In this document: positions 19,210 through 26,623 of the stretch, piece after piece
Layout: the number at the start of each line of letters is the position of its first letter
How positions within the stretch are numbered: the stretch's first letter is position 1
Source of the DNA: Thermorudis peleae
Lineage (GTDB): Bacteria; Chloroflexota; Chloroflexia; Thermomicrobiales; Thermomicrobiaceae
Reading direction: 5' to 3'
Assembly (NCBI RefSeq): GCF_000744775.1
Contig: NZ_JQMP01000001.1
Coordinates: 186,001-250,000 of the forward strand
DNA length: 64,000 nucleotides
The notes under the pieces: model-generated
Told to the model about the DNA's origin: nothing
The model's database searches: none
What the model saw: the letters and a program-made list of their open reading frames with translations, nothing else
Program-made: the position numbers and the translations under genes

Positions 19210-19749
19210 TTACTTGCGCGTCTCTGGCGTGTAATGGCTCTGCAGATAAGCGATGATCTGCTTCGCAGCGTCGTCAGGAATCACCGCGCCGTAAGTTTGG
19301 ATCATCTTGTTGACCTCAGCGGCCCAGGTGTTGGCTGGCAACGGCGGCTGCATGGTGATATAGGTCACGCTGTGGCAGGTTTGACAGTAGCCCAGCACGA
19401 GCTCCTTGCCTGGACCATCGGCCAGCTGGGCTGTATAGAGCGGGTAGGGCCCAACGGTGTAGACACTGCCGGGCGGTACTGTCGGCGGCGCTGGCTGGGC
19501 AACGAGCCCGAGCGCACCGGTCATGTAGTTCCCCCCGGCCTGCAGGCCGACACTCGTGTTCTGCAGCCCGCTTAAGACCACGGCTGTCGGCGTATCGAGC
19601 TTTGCCGTGGGAGTGGCCGTCGCTGTAGACGGACTTGCCACCGCCTGCGGCTTCATCGTCGTGCCCCCGCGGGTGGCTACAAATGCAACGATGGCCACGA
19701 TCGCGAGGATCACGACCGCAACCGGAATGGCAACGCGTGCGCGGAGCAT
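19210..19749 (-). CDS. Membrane-anchored c-type cytochrome, partner of sulfite dehydrogenase
   Basis: 179 residues. One N-terminal membrane helix (VAIPVAVVILAIVAIVAFVA) anchors it; a Thr/Ala/Pro-rich linker leads to a single-haem domain with CQTCH near residue 121. A distal methionine could be in YITMQPP or NKMIQTYG. It follows the molybdenum sulfite oxidase gene by 18 bases, the arrangement of SorA/SorB sulfite dehydrogenases, where the cytochrome takes the electrons from sulfite. Assignment of the pair is inference from order; the haem motif is seen directly. Confidence 0.85.
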   Translation of the reverse strand: MLRARVAIPVAVVILAIVAIVAFVATRGGTTMKPQAVASPSTATATPTAKLDTPTAVVLSGLQNTSVGLQAGGNYMTGALGLVAQPAPPTVPPGSVYTVGPYPLYTAQLADGPGKELVLGYCQTCHSVTYITMQPPLPANTWAAEVNKMIQTYGAVIPDDAAKQIIAYLQSHYTPETRK

Positions 19750-19767
19750 CGCCTCTCCTCCTCACCG

Positions 19768-21087
19768 CTAGTGGTTTTGCAGCACGGTAACCGGCTGACG
19801 CTCAATCTTGTTCCAGAGGTAGCCACCCGGGTTCCAGACGCCCTCGTCAGTCTGGGTATTCCCTTTCTCATCAGTGGCGCGGACGGCCAGGGTATACTGC
19901 CCCGGCTGCTCCGGCGTCCACGTCCATGACCAGGTCCGGAACGCGTAGGGGCCAAGGTCGTCGCCGAGCTGCGCAGTTACCCAGGTCTTCCCGTCGTCAG
20001 TTGAGACCTCCACCTTGACCACTCGGCCCGAGCCACTGAAGGCGATGCCGCGCACCTCGGTTGGTACCCCGGCAACCAGCGGCACGGTGCCGTCGGGCAC
20101 AATGATGAATGACCGGACCGGCATGTTCACCTTGCCGATCGGTACCATCTTGACTGTCCCAGCGGCCACCGCGTCAGGCGTAGTCGAGCCGTTCGGCGTG
20201 TCCGGGATCTTATAAGCTGAAGCCATCCAGAAGTTAGAGTCTTCTTGAGTCAAGGCCCGAATCCACGTCAGGTGCTTGACCCAGTAGGTGGCAAACTTGC
20301 CGGGGACAATAAGGCGGACCGGAAAGCCGTTGAGCATCGGCAATGGTTCGCCATTCATCGCGTAGGCCACCAGGCACTGGTCGATCACCGGGTCGGTGAG
20401 GTCGAGCGACTTGAGGAACGCGTGCGAGCCCTTGCCCTCAGGTCCCTTCCCGGAATCAAGCCCTTGGAACTGAATCTGGACGGTGCCGGACTTGGGCTTA
20501 GCCATGTCGAGCAGGGTGCGCAGGCGAACTCCCAGCCACTCGGCGCAGCCCATTGCGCCGTTGCCCCATTGTCCTCCTGCGACTCGGGGCTGGAAGCGGC
20601 TACGCGAGTTACCCGAACACTGGTTGACGGCTACCAGCTTTGTTGCCTCTAGCTTTAACAACTCGGGCAGGCTGAGAGCCAGCGGGTTCTCGACGTTTCC
20701 CTCCACGTGCAGCCGCCAGGTGCTAAGGTCGACCGCATTGGGAATCACATCCAGATGGTAGCGGACGAAGAAGGCAGCGTTCGGCGTAAGTGGTGTCAGG
20801 AAGTAATGTCGTGGGGTCTCCAGTTGGACGGGGCGGTCGGTCAGGCGTAAGAGGGGCACTTTCTGGGGATAGACTGCGTAAGGGCTCACACTGTTCCAGT
20901 AGGGATTCGGCCCCGGACCGGTAAACGATGGGATCGGTTCCTGCACCGGCCCGGTCTCTTGGGCCGCGGCCGCCTCAAGCAGGCCGCTAAGTGCACCAGT
21001 CGCAGCCAAGATACCGGCCCCCTGCAGGAACCGCCGGCGCTGGATCCCCCGCCCCAGCCACCCAAGCCGTTCGTGCTTTTCCGCCAT
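19768..21087 (-). CDS. Tat-exported molybdenum sulfite oxidase/dehydrogenase (SorA-like)
   Basis: 439 residues from the ATG at 21087 (GAGGAGGGA upstream). A Tat signal is visible: [19 protein letters not shown], cleavage near AAAAQE. The oxidoreductase-molybdopterin domain follows, with the molybdenum-ligating cysteine in [12 protein letters not shown] and the cofactor-pocket sequences [17 protein letters not shown] and [20 protein letters not shown], then the immunoglobulin-like Mo-co dimer domain ([23 protein letters not shown]). It oxidises sulfite to sulfate outside the membrane, passing electrons to the cytochrome encoded next. Upstream genes provide the sulfite. Confidence 0.92.
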   Translation of the reverse strand: MAEKHERLGWLGRGIQRRRFLQGAGILAATGALSGLLEAAAAQETGPVQEPIPSFTGPGPNPYWNSVSPYAVYPQKVPLLRLTDRPVQLETPRHYFLTPLTPNAAFFVRYHLDVIPNAVDLSTWRLHVEGNVENPLALSLPELLKLEATKLVAVNQCSGNSRSRFQPRVAGGQWGNGAMGCAEWLGVRLRTLLDMAKPKSGTVQIQFQGLDSGKGPEGKGSHAFLKSLDLTDPVIDQCLVAYAMNGEPLPMLNGFPVRLIVPGKFATYWVKHLTWIRALTQEDSNFWMASAYKIPDTPNGSTTPDAVAAGTVKMVPIGKVNMPVRSFIIVPDGTVPLVAGVPTEVRGIAFSGSGRVVKVEVSTDDGKTWVTAQLGDDLGPYAFRTWSWTWTPEQPGQYTLAVRATDEKGNTQTDEGVWNPGGYLWNKIERQPVTVLQNH

Positions 21088-21184
21088 GGAATCCCTCCTC
21101 ACGGATACTCCGCTCCTCCACGCTGGTCTCCATGGGTTCTACGGACTACTGTGGCGCGCGGTTTGCCTCCTTTCGCAATGCCCG

Positions 21185-21976
21185 CTAGACAGCCAGCAGT
21201 GCCGTGCTGAGTAGCGCCACCCCCAGGGCCGCTACCAGCCCAGCGAAGGCGAGCCGCAGCCAGCGCTCGCCCACCCGCTCGCTCAGCCGCGCTCCCACTA
21301 ACACCCCGGCCAACGCACTTACTGCGAAGAGTCCGGCCACGCGCAGGTCCAGCCCGCCGAAGTGCAGATGGACGAGAAGAGCGGCAATCGCGTTGAGTGC
21401 GATGATCGCCAGTGAGGTCCCAACGGCCATGCGCATCGAAAATCCCAGGAACAGCACCAGAGCCGGGACGATGATGAACCCGCCGCCTGCCCCGAACAGC
21501 CCGGTCAGTGCCCCCACGCCGAAGCCTGCAGCCAGGGCCGCCAGCTGCGAGCGCTTCGTCTGGCTTCCCGGCTGGATCGGGCGACTGCTTGCATCGCCCG
21601 TCAGTTGTGCCGATCGCGCGCTCTGAAACATCCGGGCCGCGGTGACCAGCATCAGCAGGCTGAAGAGTACAAGCACCACGGCGTTCGGCAGGCGCCGGTT
21701 CACTATCGCTCCGAGAAATGAGCCAGGGATACCAGCCAGCGCGAACGGCAGGGCCGTGCCGAGGTCGACGCGCCCCGCCCGCCAGTGGGGCAGTGCGCCG
21801 ACCCCAGCCGTCAGGCCAACCACCACCAGCGAGGTCGCGGTTGCCGCGTGGGCATCCTGCCCGGCAACGTAGACCAGCGCCGGCACTGCGAGGATCGACC
21901 CCCCGCCGCCGATCAGGCCGAGCGAGAGGCCAATCGGCAGACCACAGAGCACCAGTGCCAGCCAGCCCGCACTCAT
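21185..21976 (-). CDS. TauE/SafE-family sulfite/organosulfonate exporter-like permease
   Basis: 263 residues with about eight helices in two similar halves. Each half opens with a glycine-rich turn typical of the family: GLIGGGGSILAVPALVYVAG and GLFGAGGGFIIVPALVLFLG. The ATG start at 21976 overlaps the rhodanese stop by 4 bases (ATGA); the longer open frame overlaps rhodanese. In sulfide-detoxification operons this family is thought to move sulfite or related anions out of the cell, which suits its place between the persulfide dioxygenase and the external sulfite dehydrogenase. Confidence 0.88.
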   Translation of the reverse strand: MSAGWLALVLCGLPIGLSLGLIGGGGSILAVPALVYVAGQDAHAATATSLVVVGLTAGVGALPHWRAGRVDLGTALPFALAGIPGSFLGAIVNRRLPNAVVLVLFSLLMLVTAARMFQSARSAQLTGDASSRPIQPGSQTKRSQLAALAAGFGVGALTGLFGAGGGFIIVPALVLFLGFSMRMAVGTSLAIIALNAIAALLVHLHFGGLDLRVAGLFAVSALAGVLVGARLSERVGERWLRLAFAGLVAALGVALLSTALLAV

Positions 21977-22311
21977 CGCTCGCGCGTCACCGGTAAGCGG
22001 TGCTGCTGCCAGGCCAGTAGGCCACCAGCCAAGTTCGTGGCCTGCAACCCAGCCTGCCGCAGTAGCGCCGTCGCCCGAGCACTCCGGCTGCCGCTCCGGC
22101 AGACGACGATCCACTCTCGGTTCGGGTCAAGTTCGTGTAACCGGTGTGGCAGTTGCCCGAGAGGAATGTGCCAGGCTCCTGGAATGTGGCCAGCCTGCCA
22201 CTCATCCAGCTCGCGCACATCGAGGATCGTCGCCCCATTCTGCTGCCGTTGCCGTGCTTCTAAAGGTGTCACTTCGGGCAGCGGCTCCCGCCGAAACAAC
22301 TGGAAGATCAC
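21973..22311 (-). CDS. Single-domain rhodanese (sulfurtransferase)
   Basis: 112 residues. The catalytic loop is CRSGSRS (Cys at about residue 80), and LDVRELDEWQAGHIPGAWHIPLGQL is the usual rhodanese core. Transfers a sulfane sulfur between persulfide carriers. Overlaps the TauE-like gene by 4 bases and lies 49 bases after the CstB-like gene. Confidence 0.93.
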   Translation of the reverse strand: MIFQLFRREPLPEVTPLEARQRQQNGATILDVRELDEWQAGHIPGAWHIPLGQLPHRLHELDPNREWIVVCRSGSRSARATALLRQAGLQATNLAGGLLAWQQHRLPVTRER

Positions 22312-22360
22312 CCTGTCCGTCCTTTCCTCTCCCTGCTGTTCAGATTCCTGCCACTGGAAC

Positions 22361-23761
22361 TCAGGCAGCCGTGGCCGTCGTTAACGGTTCGAGCGGCAAC
22401 CGTTCAGCAATCCAGGCAGTCATTCCACCGGCCACGTCGATGACGTTTCCGAAGCCCAGGCGGCGCAACAGGCTGGCCGCGATGATGCTCCGTTCGCCCC
22501 CGCCGCAGACCACGGCGACGTGCTCAGTGGGGTTAAGTCGCTGGCGGGCTTCCGCCTCAACCCGGTAGAATGGCAGGTGGATCGCGCCGGGTACATGCCC
22601 TGCCTCCCACTCGTCAGGCTCGCGCACATCGAGTACCTGCACTGGCCGCCGCTCAGTCAATGCCTGAGCGAGTTCCCGTGGCGTCCACTGTGACAGCGTC
22701 GCCACCGGCTCACCAGCCTGTTGCCAGGCTGCCATCCCACCGGCCAGGTAGCCGACGATCTGGTCAAAACCAATGACTGCCAGCGCTTGCGCCACCTCTC
22801 GTGCGGCAGTATCGTCGTCCAACACCAGCAGCAGGCGGGCATCAGGCGGCACCACCAGCCCCACCCGGTTTTGGAACTGGCTACCCTTGAACCAGACGGT
22901 TATCGCTCCCGGGATATGGCCTTGGGCAAATGCGGCTGGCGCCCGCGTGTCGAGGACGAGCACCCCGTCGCGCAGAAACTGGCGCACTGCCGCCGGGGTG
23001 AGCGGCTGTGGCTCGGCAACGGCCAGTGGCACGGCTCCGCGGTTGAGTTCCACGATCCGCTCCATGTTCGGCGGGCGCACCGGCAGCCGCTCGTTCATGT
23101 AACGCACAAACGCCGCTTCGTCGCCGATGGCGATCGCCGGGTTGAAGCGCTTCTCAAAGCCGATTGATGTACTTGTCATGCGGTTGGCCACCCGACCACA
23201 GAGCGACCCCGCCACATGGCCCGGACAGACGATTGTGCCTTCAGGTAGCTGGAGGAGTCGCTCGTGCAGGCTGTGAAACAGCCCGTGGGCGCCCTCTAGT
23301 CCATCGACTGCCAGGTCGGGCCGAGCAACGTCACCAATGAAGAGCGAATCACCAGTGAGGACGACCCACGGCTCCGGCCCACGGGTCGTGTCGATGACTG
23401 CAATCGCGATATGCTCTGGCCGATGCCCTGGCGTGTGAATGACCCGGAGCACCACATCGCCCAGCACAAGCTCATCGCCGTCCCGTACGGCCTGGTGTGG
23501 ATAGGCCACTCCCGCCGCCTCATGAACGACGATCGTTGCCCCGGTGCGGGCTGCCAGCTGGTGGTGCCCAGCGACGTGGTCAGCGTGGTTGTGCGTCTCA
23601 ATAATGTAGCGTAGGCGCAATCCCTCACGAGCCAGGATTGTGAGGATTTCCTCGACCATATCGATGCGTGGGTCGATGACGGCTGCCTCCCCACTTGCCG
23701 TCGATCCCACAAGGTAGGCCGCACAGCCAATGTCCGTGCGAACGAGTTGCTGGAAGAACAT
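22361..23761 (-). CDS. Persulfide dioxygenase fused to pseudo-rhodanese and rhodanese (CstB-like)
   Basis: 466 residues from the ATG at 23761 (GGAGG upstream). Three domains: a metallo-beta-lactamase-fold non-haem iron dioxygenase (residues 1-245, THNHADHVAGH, HTPGHRPEH, GDSLFIGDVARPDL), a central rhodanese-like domain that lacks a cysteine at the loop (LLVLDDDTAA, about residue 340), and a C-terminal rhodanese with its cysteine (VAVVCGGGERS, about residue 430). This is the architecture described for Staphylococcus CstB, which oxidises low-molecular-weight persulfide and transfers sulfur to make thiosulfate. Here it probably yields sulfite or thiosulfate from SQR-derived persulfide. Confidence 0.9.
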   Translation of the reverse strand: MFFQQLVRTDIGCAAYLVGSTASGEAAVIDPRIDMVEEILTILAREGLRLRYIIETHNHADHVAGHHQLAARTGATIVVHEAAGVAYPHQAVRDGDELVLGDVVLRVIHTPGHRPEHIAIAVIDTTRGPEPWVVLTGDSLFIGDVARPDLAVDGLEGAHGLFHSLHERLLQLPEGTIVCPGHVAGSLCGRVANRMTSTSIGFEKRFNPAIAIGDEAAFVRYMNERLPVRPPNMERIVELNRGAVPLAVAEPQPLTPAAVRQFLRDGVLVLDTRAPAAFAQGHIPGAITVWFKGSQFQNRVGLVVPPDARLLLVLDDDTAAREVAQALAVIGFDQIVGYLAGGMAAWQQAGEPVATLSQWTPRELAQALTERRPVQVLDVREPDEWEAGHVPGAIHLPFYRVEAEARQRLNPTEHVAVVCGGGERSIIAASLLRRLGFGNVIDVAGGMTAWIAERLPLEPLTTATAA

Positions 23762-23765
23762 GGCA

Positions 23766-24185
23766 TTACCTCCGTGTCTCCGCCGTCTGAACCGCCGCAG
23801 CAAACGCTTGCAGCGCGCGCTCCAGCCGGGCTCGAGCTTCAGCAGCAATCGGCTCCAGCGCTGGATTGCCAGCAATCCCCAGCATCGCCTGCGGATCGGC
23901 AATTTCTACCCGCGTCTGCCCATCGACTGCCCGGACGACGACGTTGCAGGGTAACAGCAGGCCGATCTCTGGCTCACGCTCAAGCGCCTGATGTGCCAGG
24001 GTGGGATTACACGCTCCCAAAATGCGATAGGGCGGCATCTCCTGCCCCAGCTTCTGCTTGAGCGTCTGCTGCACATCAATTTCTGTGAGCACGCCAAAGC
24101 CTTCAGCCTTGAGCGCTTCGGTAATCCGTGCGACTGCCTCCTCAGGCGGCACGGCAACCGTGACACCAAATCCATAGCTTCCCAT
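23766..24185 (-). CDS. DUF302-family protein
   Basis: 139 residues from the ATG at 24185 behind AAGGAG. The DUF302 pattern is clear: MGSYGFGVTV, then EAVARITEALKAEGFGVLTEIDVQQTLKQKLG, GACNPTLAHQALEREPEIGLLLPCNVVVR. The two cysteines (in GACNP and LLPCNV) are conserved in many members. The function is not established; its frequent place next to sulfur and sulfide genes suggests a sulfur-carrier or redox role. It precedes the CstB-like gene by four bases. Confidence 0.88.
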   Translation of the reverse strand: MGSYGFGVTVAVPPEEAVARITEALKAEGFGVLTEIDVQQTLKQKLGQEMPPYRILGACNPTLAHQALEREPEIGLLLPCNVVVRAVDGQTRVEIADPQAMLGIAGNPALEPIAAEARARLERALQAFAAAVQTAETRR

Positions 24186-24235
24186 CGCCTTAACTCCTTT
24201 CCAGATACCGACCTCCCGGTATCTGCTTGACTGCG

Positions 24236-24460
24236 TCAGTCGTTCGGGGTGCAACAGCAGCCACCGAGGCCACAGCTTGGCCCAGCGTCACTGGTCCACG
24301 TGCTTGTCTCGCGCCCGACGGTCGCGAAAGCGGCAAATTGCTTGCGCACTGTGCTGGCCCCACACTGGGGGCAGGGGGAGACGGTTTGCTGCTCTCGTCG
24401 CTGTACCAGCACCTCGAACGACGTGCCACAGGCCTCACAGCGATAGACATACAGCGGCAT
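24236..24460 (-). CDS. FmdB-type zinc-ribbon protein with Cys-rich tail
   Basis: 74 residues. An FmdB/CxxC zinc ribbon occupies residues 1-42 (YRCEACG ... SPCPQCG), followed by a flexible part and a cysteine cluster at the very end (SCGLGGCCCTPND). GGAGGA precedes the ATG. The family is thought to be regulatory or metal-binding. The clustered thiols and the context raise a sulfur or metal carrier role, which is inference. Confidence 0.85.
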   Translation of the reverse strand: MPLYVYRCEACGTSFEVLVQRREQQTVSPCPQCGASTVRKQFAAFATVGRETSTWTSDAGPSCGLGGCCCTPND

Positions 24461-24476
24461 TACGATCCTCCTCTCC

Positions 24477-24860
24477 TCACTCCGCTGTGTCGGTCACTGG
24501 TGTCGACCCGACCGGGATCTGCTCCCGCAGCTGCGTTGCCCAGGAACCCCGGCACGCTAGCTGGTCGATCAAGATGGCCCGCGTCAGGTGGCAGGCTTCG
24601 AGAATTCGGCGGTCGGTTAAGGAGTAGTGCATCTCGGTACCGACGCGCTCGGCCTGCACCACGCCCAGCTGCCGCATGATGGCCAGGTGCTGGCTGATCT
24701 TGGCCTGTCGCTGGCCAGTTAACTCAACGAGTCGCTTGACTGGCAGTGGGCCCTCGGCCAGTAGTTCCAGAATCTCGATCCGCGTTGGGTCGGCAAGTAC
24801 CCGACAGAACTCGGCCTGGAGCTGGTAGAGCTGTCGTGTTTGCGTGCGGTCGTCGGTCAT
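24477..24860 (-). CDS. ArsR-family repressor, probable sulfide/persulfide sensor of the sulfur cluster
   Basis: 127 residues from the ATG at 24860; longer readings run through the promoter. Winged helix: LADPTRIEILELLAEGPLPVKRLVEL, recognition helix GQRQAKISQHLAIMRQLG, wing VVQAERVGTEMHYSL. Cysteines at 19, 90 and 103. In SqrR/BigR-type regulators a cysteine pair forms a sulfur bridge on exposure to persulfide; the spacing here is not the usual one. It is divergent from nothing but lies directly after the SQR-like operon, and its promoter contains a dyad also found at the SQR promoter. Head gene of the DUF302-CstB operon. Confidence 0.88.
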   Translation of the reverse strand: MTDDRTQTRQLYQLQAEFCRVLADPTRIEILELLAEGPLPVKRLVELTGQRQAKISQHLAIMRQLGVVQAERVGTEMHYSLTDRRILEACHLTRAILIDQLACRGSWATQLREQIPVGSTPVTDTAE

Positions 24861-24871
24861 TGCCACCTCCC

Positions 24872-24888
24872 CGAATATATTCGAATAA
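24872..24888. promoter_or_regulatory. Candidate ArsR operator at the regulator's own promoter
   Basis: Two overlapping palindromes: CGAATATATTCG (24872-24883) and TATTCGAATA (24878-24887). They lie just after the predicted transcript start and before the ribosome site. The 15-mer 24874-24888 recurs with two mismatches at 26306-26320 in the SQR promoter. Confidence 0.6.
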
Positions 24889-24897
24889 CTGAATGAA

Positions 24898-24926
24898 ATG
24901 ATAAAGGGAAGCATAGTCGCTGTCAA
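24898..24926 (-). promoter_or_regulatory. Promoter of arsR and the downstream sulfur operon
   Basis: Minus strand: TTGACA (24921-24926), 17-base spacer, TATCAT (24898-24903). The predicted start site is near 24891, just before the dyad operator, an arrangement expected for autorepression. Confidence 0.7.
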
Positions 24927-24939
24927 GCACGGCCGGCAG

Positions 24940-26082
24940 TTAGAAGTAACGCCAGAGCCACCATTTCTCAAACAAGAGCTTGCCCACAAAGAGCGCGCGT
25001 GATGGCTCCCACATGCGCCCACGGCCTTCGCCTTTCGGTGGAAACCCCTTGGGGTAAGTCGTCCGGCTCATCGCGGCGCGCCCGGCGCCGTAGGTAACGA
25101 GTCAGGTTGTGTGCAGGCGGAATCGTTCCTTGGTACCGTGGCCAGTCAACTCCACGGCGAGGTTGTGCGCGATCAAGTCAGCCTGTTGGTGAGCCACAAC
25201 TCCCGCTTTCGATGCAGGGAAGTTCACGCAGTCTCCTAAGGCGTAGATATTGGGGTAACGGGTGGCAAGGGTGTCATAGTCAACTTGGACCCCAGCTGGC
25301 TCTGCAAGCCCACTGTCCAGTAGCACCTGAGCAGGACGATGCGGTGGAATCATGAACATGAGGTCATAGTGTAGCTCGTCGCCGTGAGCATTGCGCACGA
25401 CATTGTGTTCGTGGTCAATTTCTGCAACAGGCCAATCGAAATGAGTGATCACCCCGCGTGCCTCGGCGTGCTCCGTGAGCCAACGATTAGCTGATTTGGG
25501 GTCACCGCCCGGGCGCGCCATCGGCGCAACAAAGTGGATCTCTGTGCGCTGGCGTACGCCCCGCTTGTGCAAGAACGTGTCAATGCTGAAGAGCGCCTCG
25601 AACGGAGCAGGTGGGCAACGATAGGGAGTCGCTGGCATTCCCACGACGATGGTTCCGCCCGAAAAATTGCGGAGGGCATCATAACACCGGACAGCAGCCT
25701 CGAGTTCCCAGGCATGGTACGCGCCCTCACAGGCACCAGGAATCTCTTCCGGGTGGGTTTCAAGACCAAGCGCTAGGATGAGGTAGTCGTAGCCGATACG
25801 CTCACTCTCCAGTTCAACGGTCTGAGTCGAGGGGTCAATCCCCAAAATGTTCCCCAGAATGACTCGAACACCATATCGCTCTGTCCGGGTCAAGTCACGC
25901 GTGATGTCGCTTGGGCGACGCTCGCCCGTCATGAGAAGGAGATTCGCAGGCTGGTAGATGTGGTACGGGCGCCGATCGATGAGGATAACGTCATGCTTGC
26001 CCCGAAGCTTCTGGGCTAGGTTCACGGCGGCTGAGACACCACCGATACCACCACCAAGCACGACGACGCGTTTGCGTGTCAT
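24940..26082 (-). CDS. SQR/FCSD-like FAD flavoprotein with in-frame TGA at the third redox-cysteine position (possible selenoprotein, or nonsense mutant)
   Basis: Sulfide:quinone oxidoreductase-like flavoprotein. Start ATG 26082 with AAGGAGG. The Rossmann motif VVVLGGGIGGVSAAVNLA, GACEGAYHAW, YRCPPAPFEA and NIYALGDCVNFPASKAG are SQR/FCSD hallmarks. Up to the TGA at 25104-25102 the protein has 326 residues and lacks the family C-terminus. The same frame then continues for 53 sense codons to TAA at 24940, encoding LVTYGAGRAAM and the family-typical end WEPSRALFVGKLLFEKWWLWRYF (split here for length: the Trp-Glu-Pro-Ser start, then LFEKWWLWRYF). Family members carry Cys-x-x-x-x-G-x-G-x-A-A at this site; the TGA takes the Cys place with exact spacing. 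So either selenocysteine, a point nonsense mutation, or a sequencing error. Confidence 0.75.
25067..25104 (-). promoter_or_regulatory. In-frame TGA followed by a SECIS-like hairpin
   Basis: Minus strand, directly after TGA (25104-25102): lower stem CTCGT (25101-25097) with ATGAG (25071-25067, one G-T pair), upper stem GGCGC (25089-25085) with GCGCC (25079-25075), apical loop CGGGC beginning 17 bases after the TGA. Bacterial SECIS elements are stem-loops just downstream of the UGA with a guanine among the first loop bases; this hairpin fits loosely. GC-rich DNA forms such hairpins by chance, so weight is modest. Confidence 0.35.
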
Positions 26083-26098
26083 CGATCCCTCCTTTGCT

Positions 26099-26266
26099 TT
26101 AGCTGCTTTCGCTCTCAAACTCCGAAGTGACTTGAAGTCCCCAGATGAGAAGGCGGTCACTGAGTGCTTTCAGCTCTGCTGTTAACCGCGCACCAACTGG
26201 GGTCAACCACAGAGCCAGTCCGGCCACGCCCAGTAGCAGGAACCAAAGCCGCCACTCTCCTCGCAT
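26099..26266 (-). CDS. 55-residue single-helix membrane protein, first gene of the SQR operon
   Basis: The start is the ATG at 26266 preceded by AAGGAGGTGACC, one of the best ribosome sites in the window. One membrane helix (LWFLLLGVAGLALWLTPVG), then a short charged helix and an acidic tail. No family recognised. It lies 16 bases before the SQR-like gene and shares its promoter, so it may anchor or assist that flavoprotein at the membrane (inference). Confidence 0.65.
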   Translation of the reverse strand: MRGEWRLWFLLLGVAGLALWLTPVGARLTAELKALSDRLLIWGLQVTSEFESESS

Positions 26267-26300
26267 GGTCACCTCCTTGCTGGAAAATTGCTGGAGTTGA

Positions 26301-26329
26301 ATATCAATATACACGAATAAATGCATCAA
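26301..26329 (-). promoter_or_regulatory. SQR operon promoter with overlapping ArsR-type operator
   Basis: Minus strand: TTGATG (26324-26329), 17-base spacer, TGATAT (26301-26306). The spacer holds 26306-26320, which matches 13 of 15 bases of the element at the arsR promoter (TTATTCGnnTATATT). A repressor bound here would block the polymerase. Confidence 0.55.
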
Positions 26330-26623
26330 CGCAAGATAAGGACGTTACTCCTCCACCCTGGGAAGCAGGACGGCCCATCCAGCCCGCCGTCAGACGAGCG
26401 CTGGATAGACTGTTGCCTGCGTCGCGGAACGGTGTGTGAGAGCACCGTTTGTCAGCTTGTCCTCTGCCTCGATTCTTTGGTCTCGATCGGCTCGCTCAGG
26501 GTGGCAGGGGCAGCGTAAGCGCTACTCACCAGTCGAGCCTGTCTTTGGCAATCAGTCGTGCGCTACGCTCCCGCATGCTCCGGAAGCAGAGCATGACCCG
26601 TTGTTTCACCTGAGAGAACATGC
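26330..26623. other. Intergenic region between the SQR operon promoter and the acyl-CoA carboxylase operon end
   Basis: About 290 bases. The only structure I see is a 7-base perfect inverted repeat at 26574-26595 (CATGCTC / GAGCATG, 8-base loop), which lies 29 bases after the carboxyltransferase stop and may act as its terminator. No ribosome site with a convincing small ORF was found. Confidence 0.4.

Noticed and set aside
24861-25022. Longer ArsR protein starting at 25022
   Set aside because: It would run through the promoter and dyad and over the SQR 3' end; the ATG at 24860 gives the normal family length.
24940-25073. Separate small gene starting at the ATG after the TGA (MSRTTYPKG...)
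   Set aside because: No ribosome site, and the residues before this ATG (YGAGRAA) already match the flavoprotein family, so it is the gene's 3' part rather than an independent gene.
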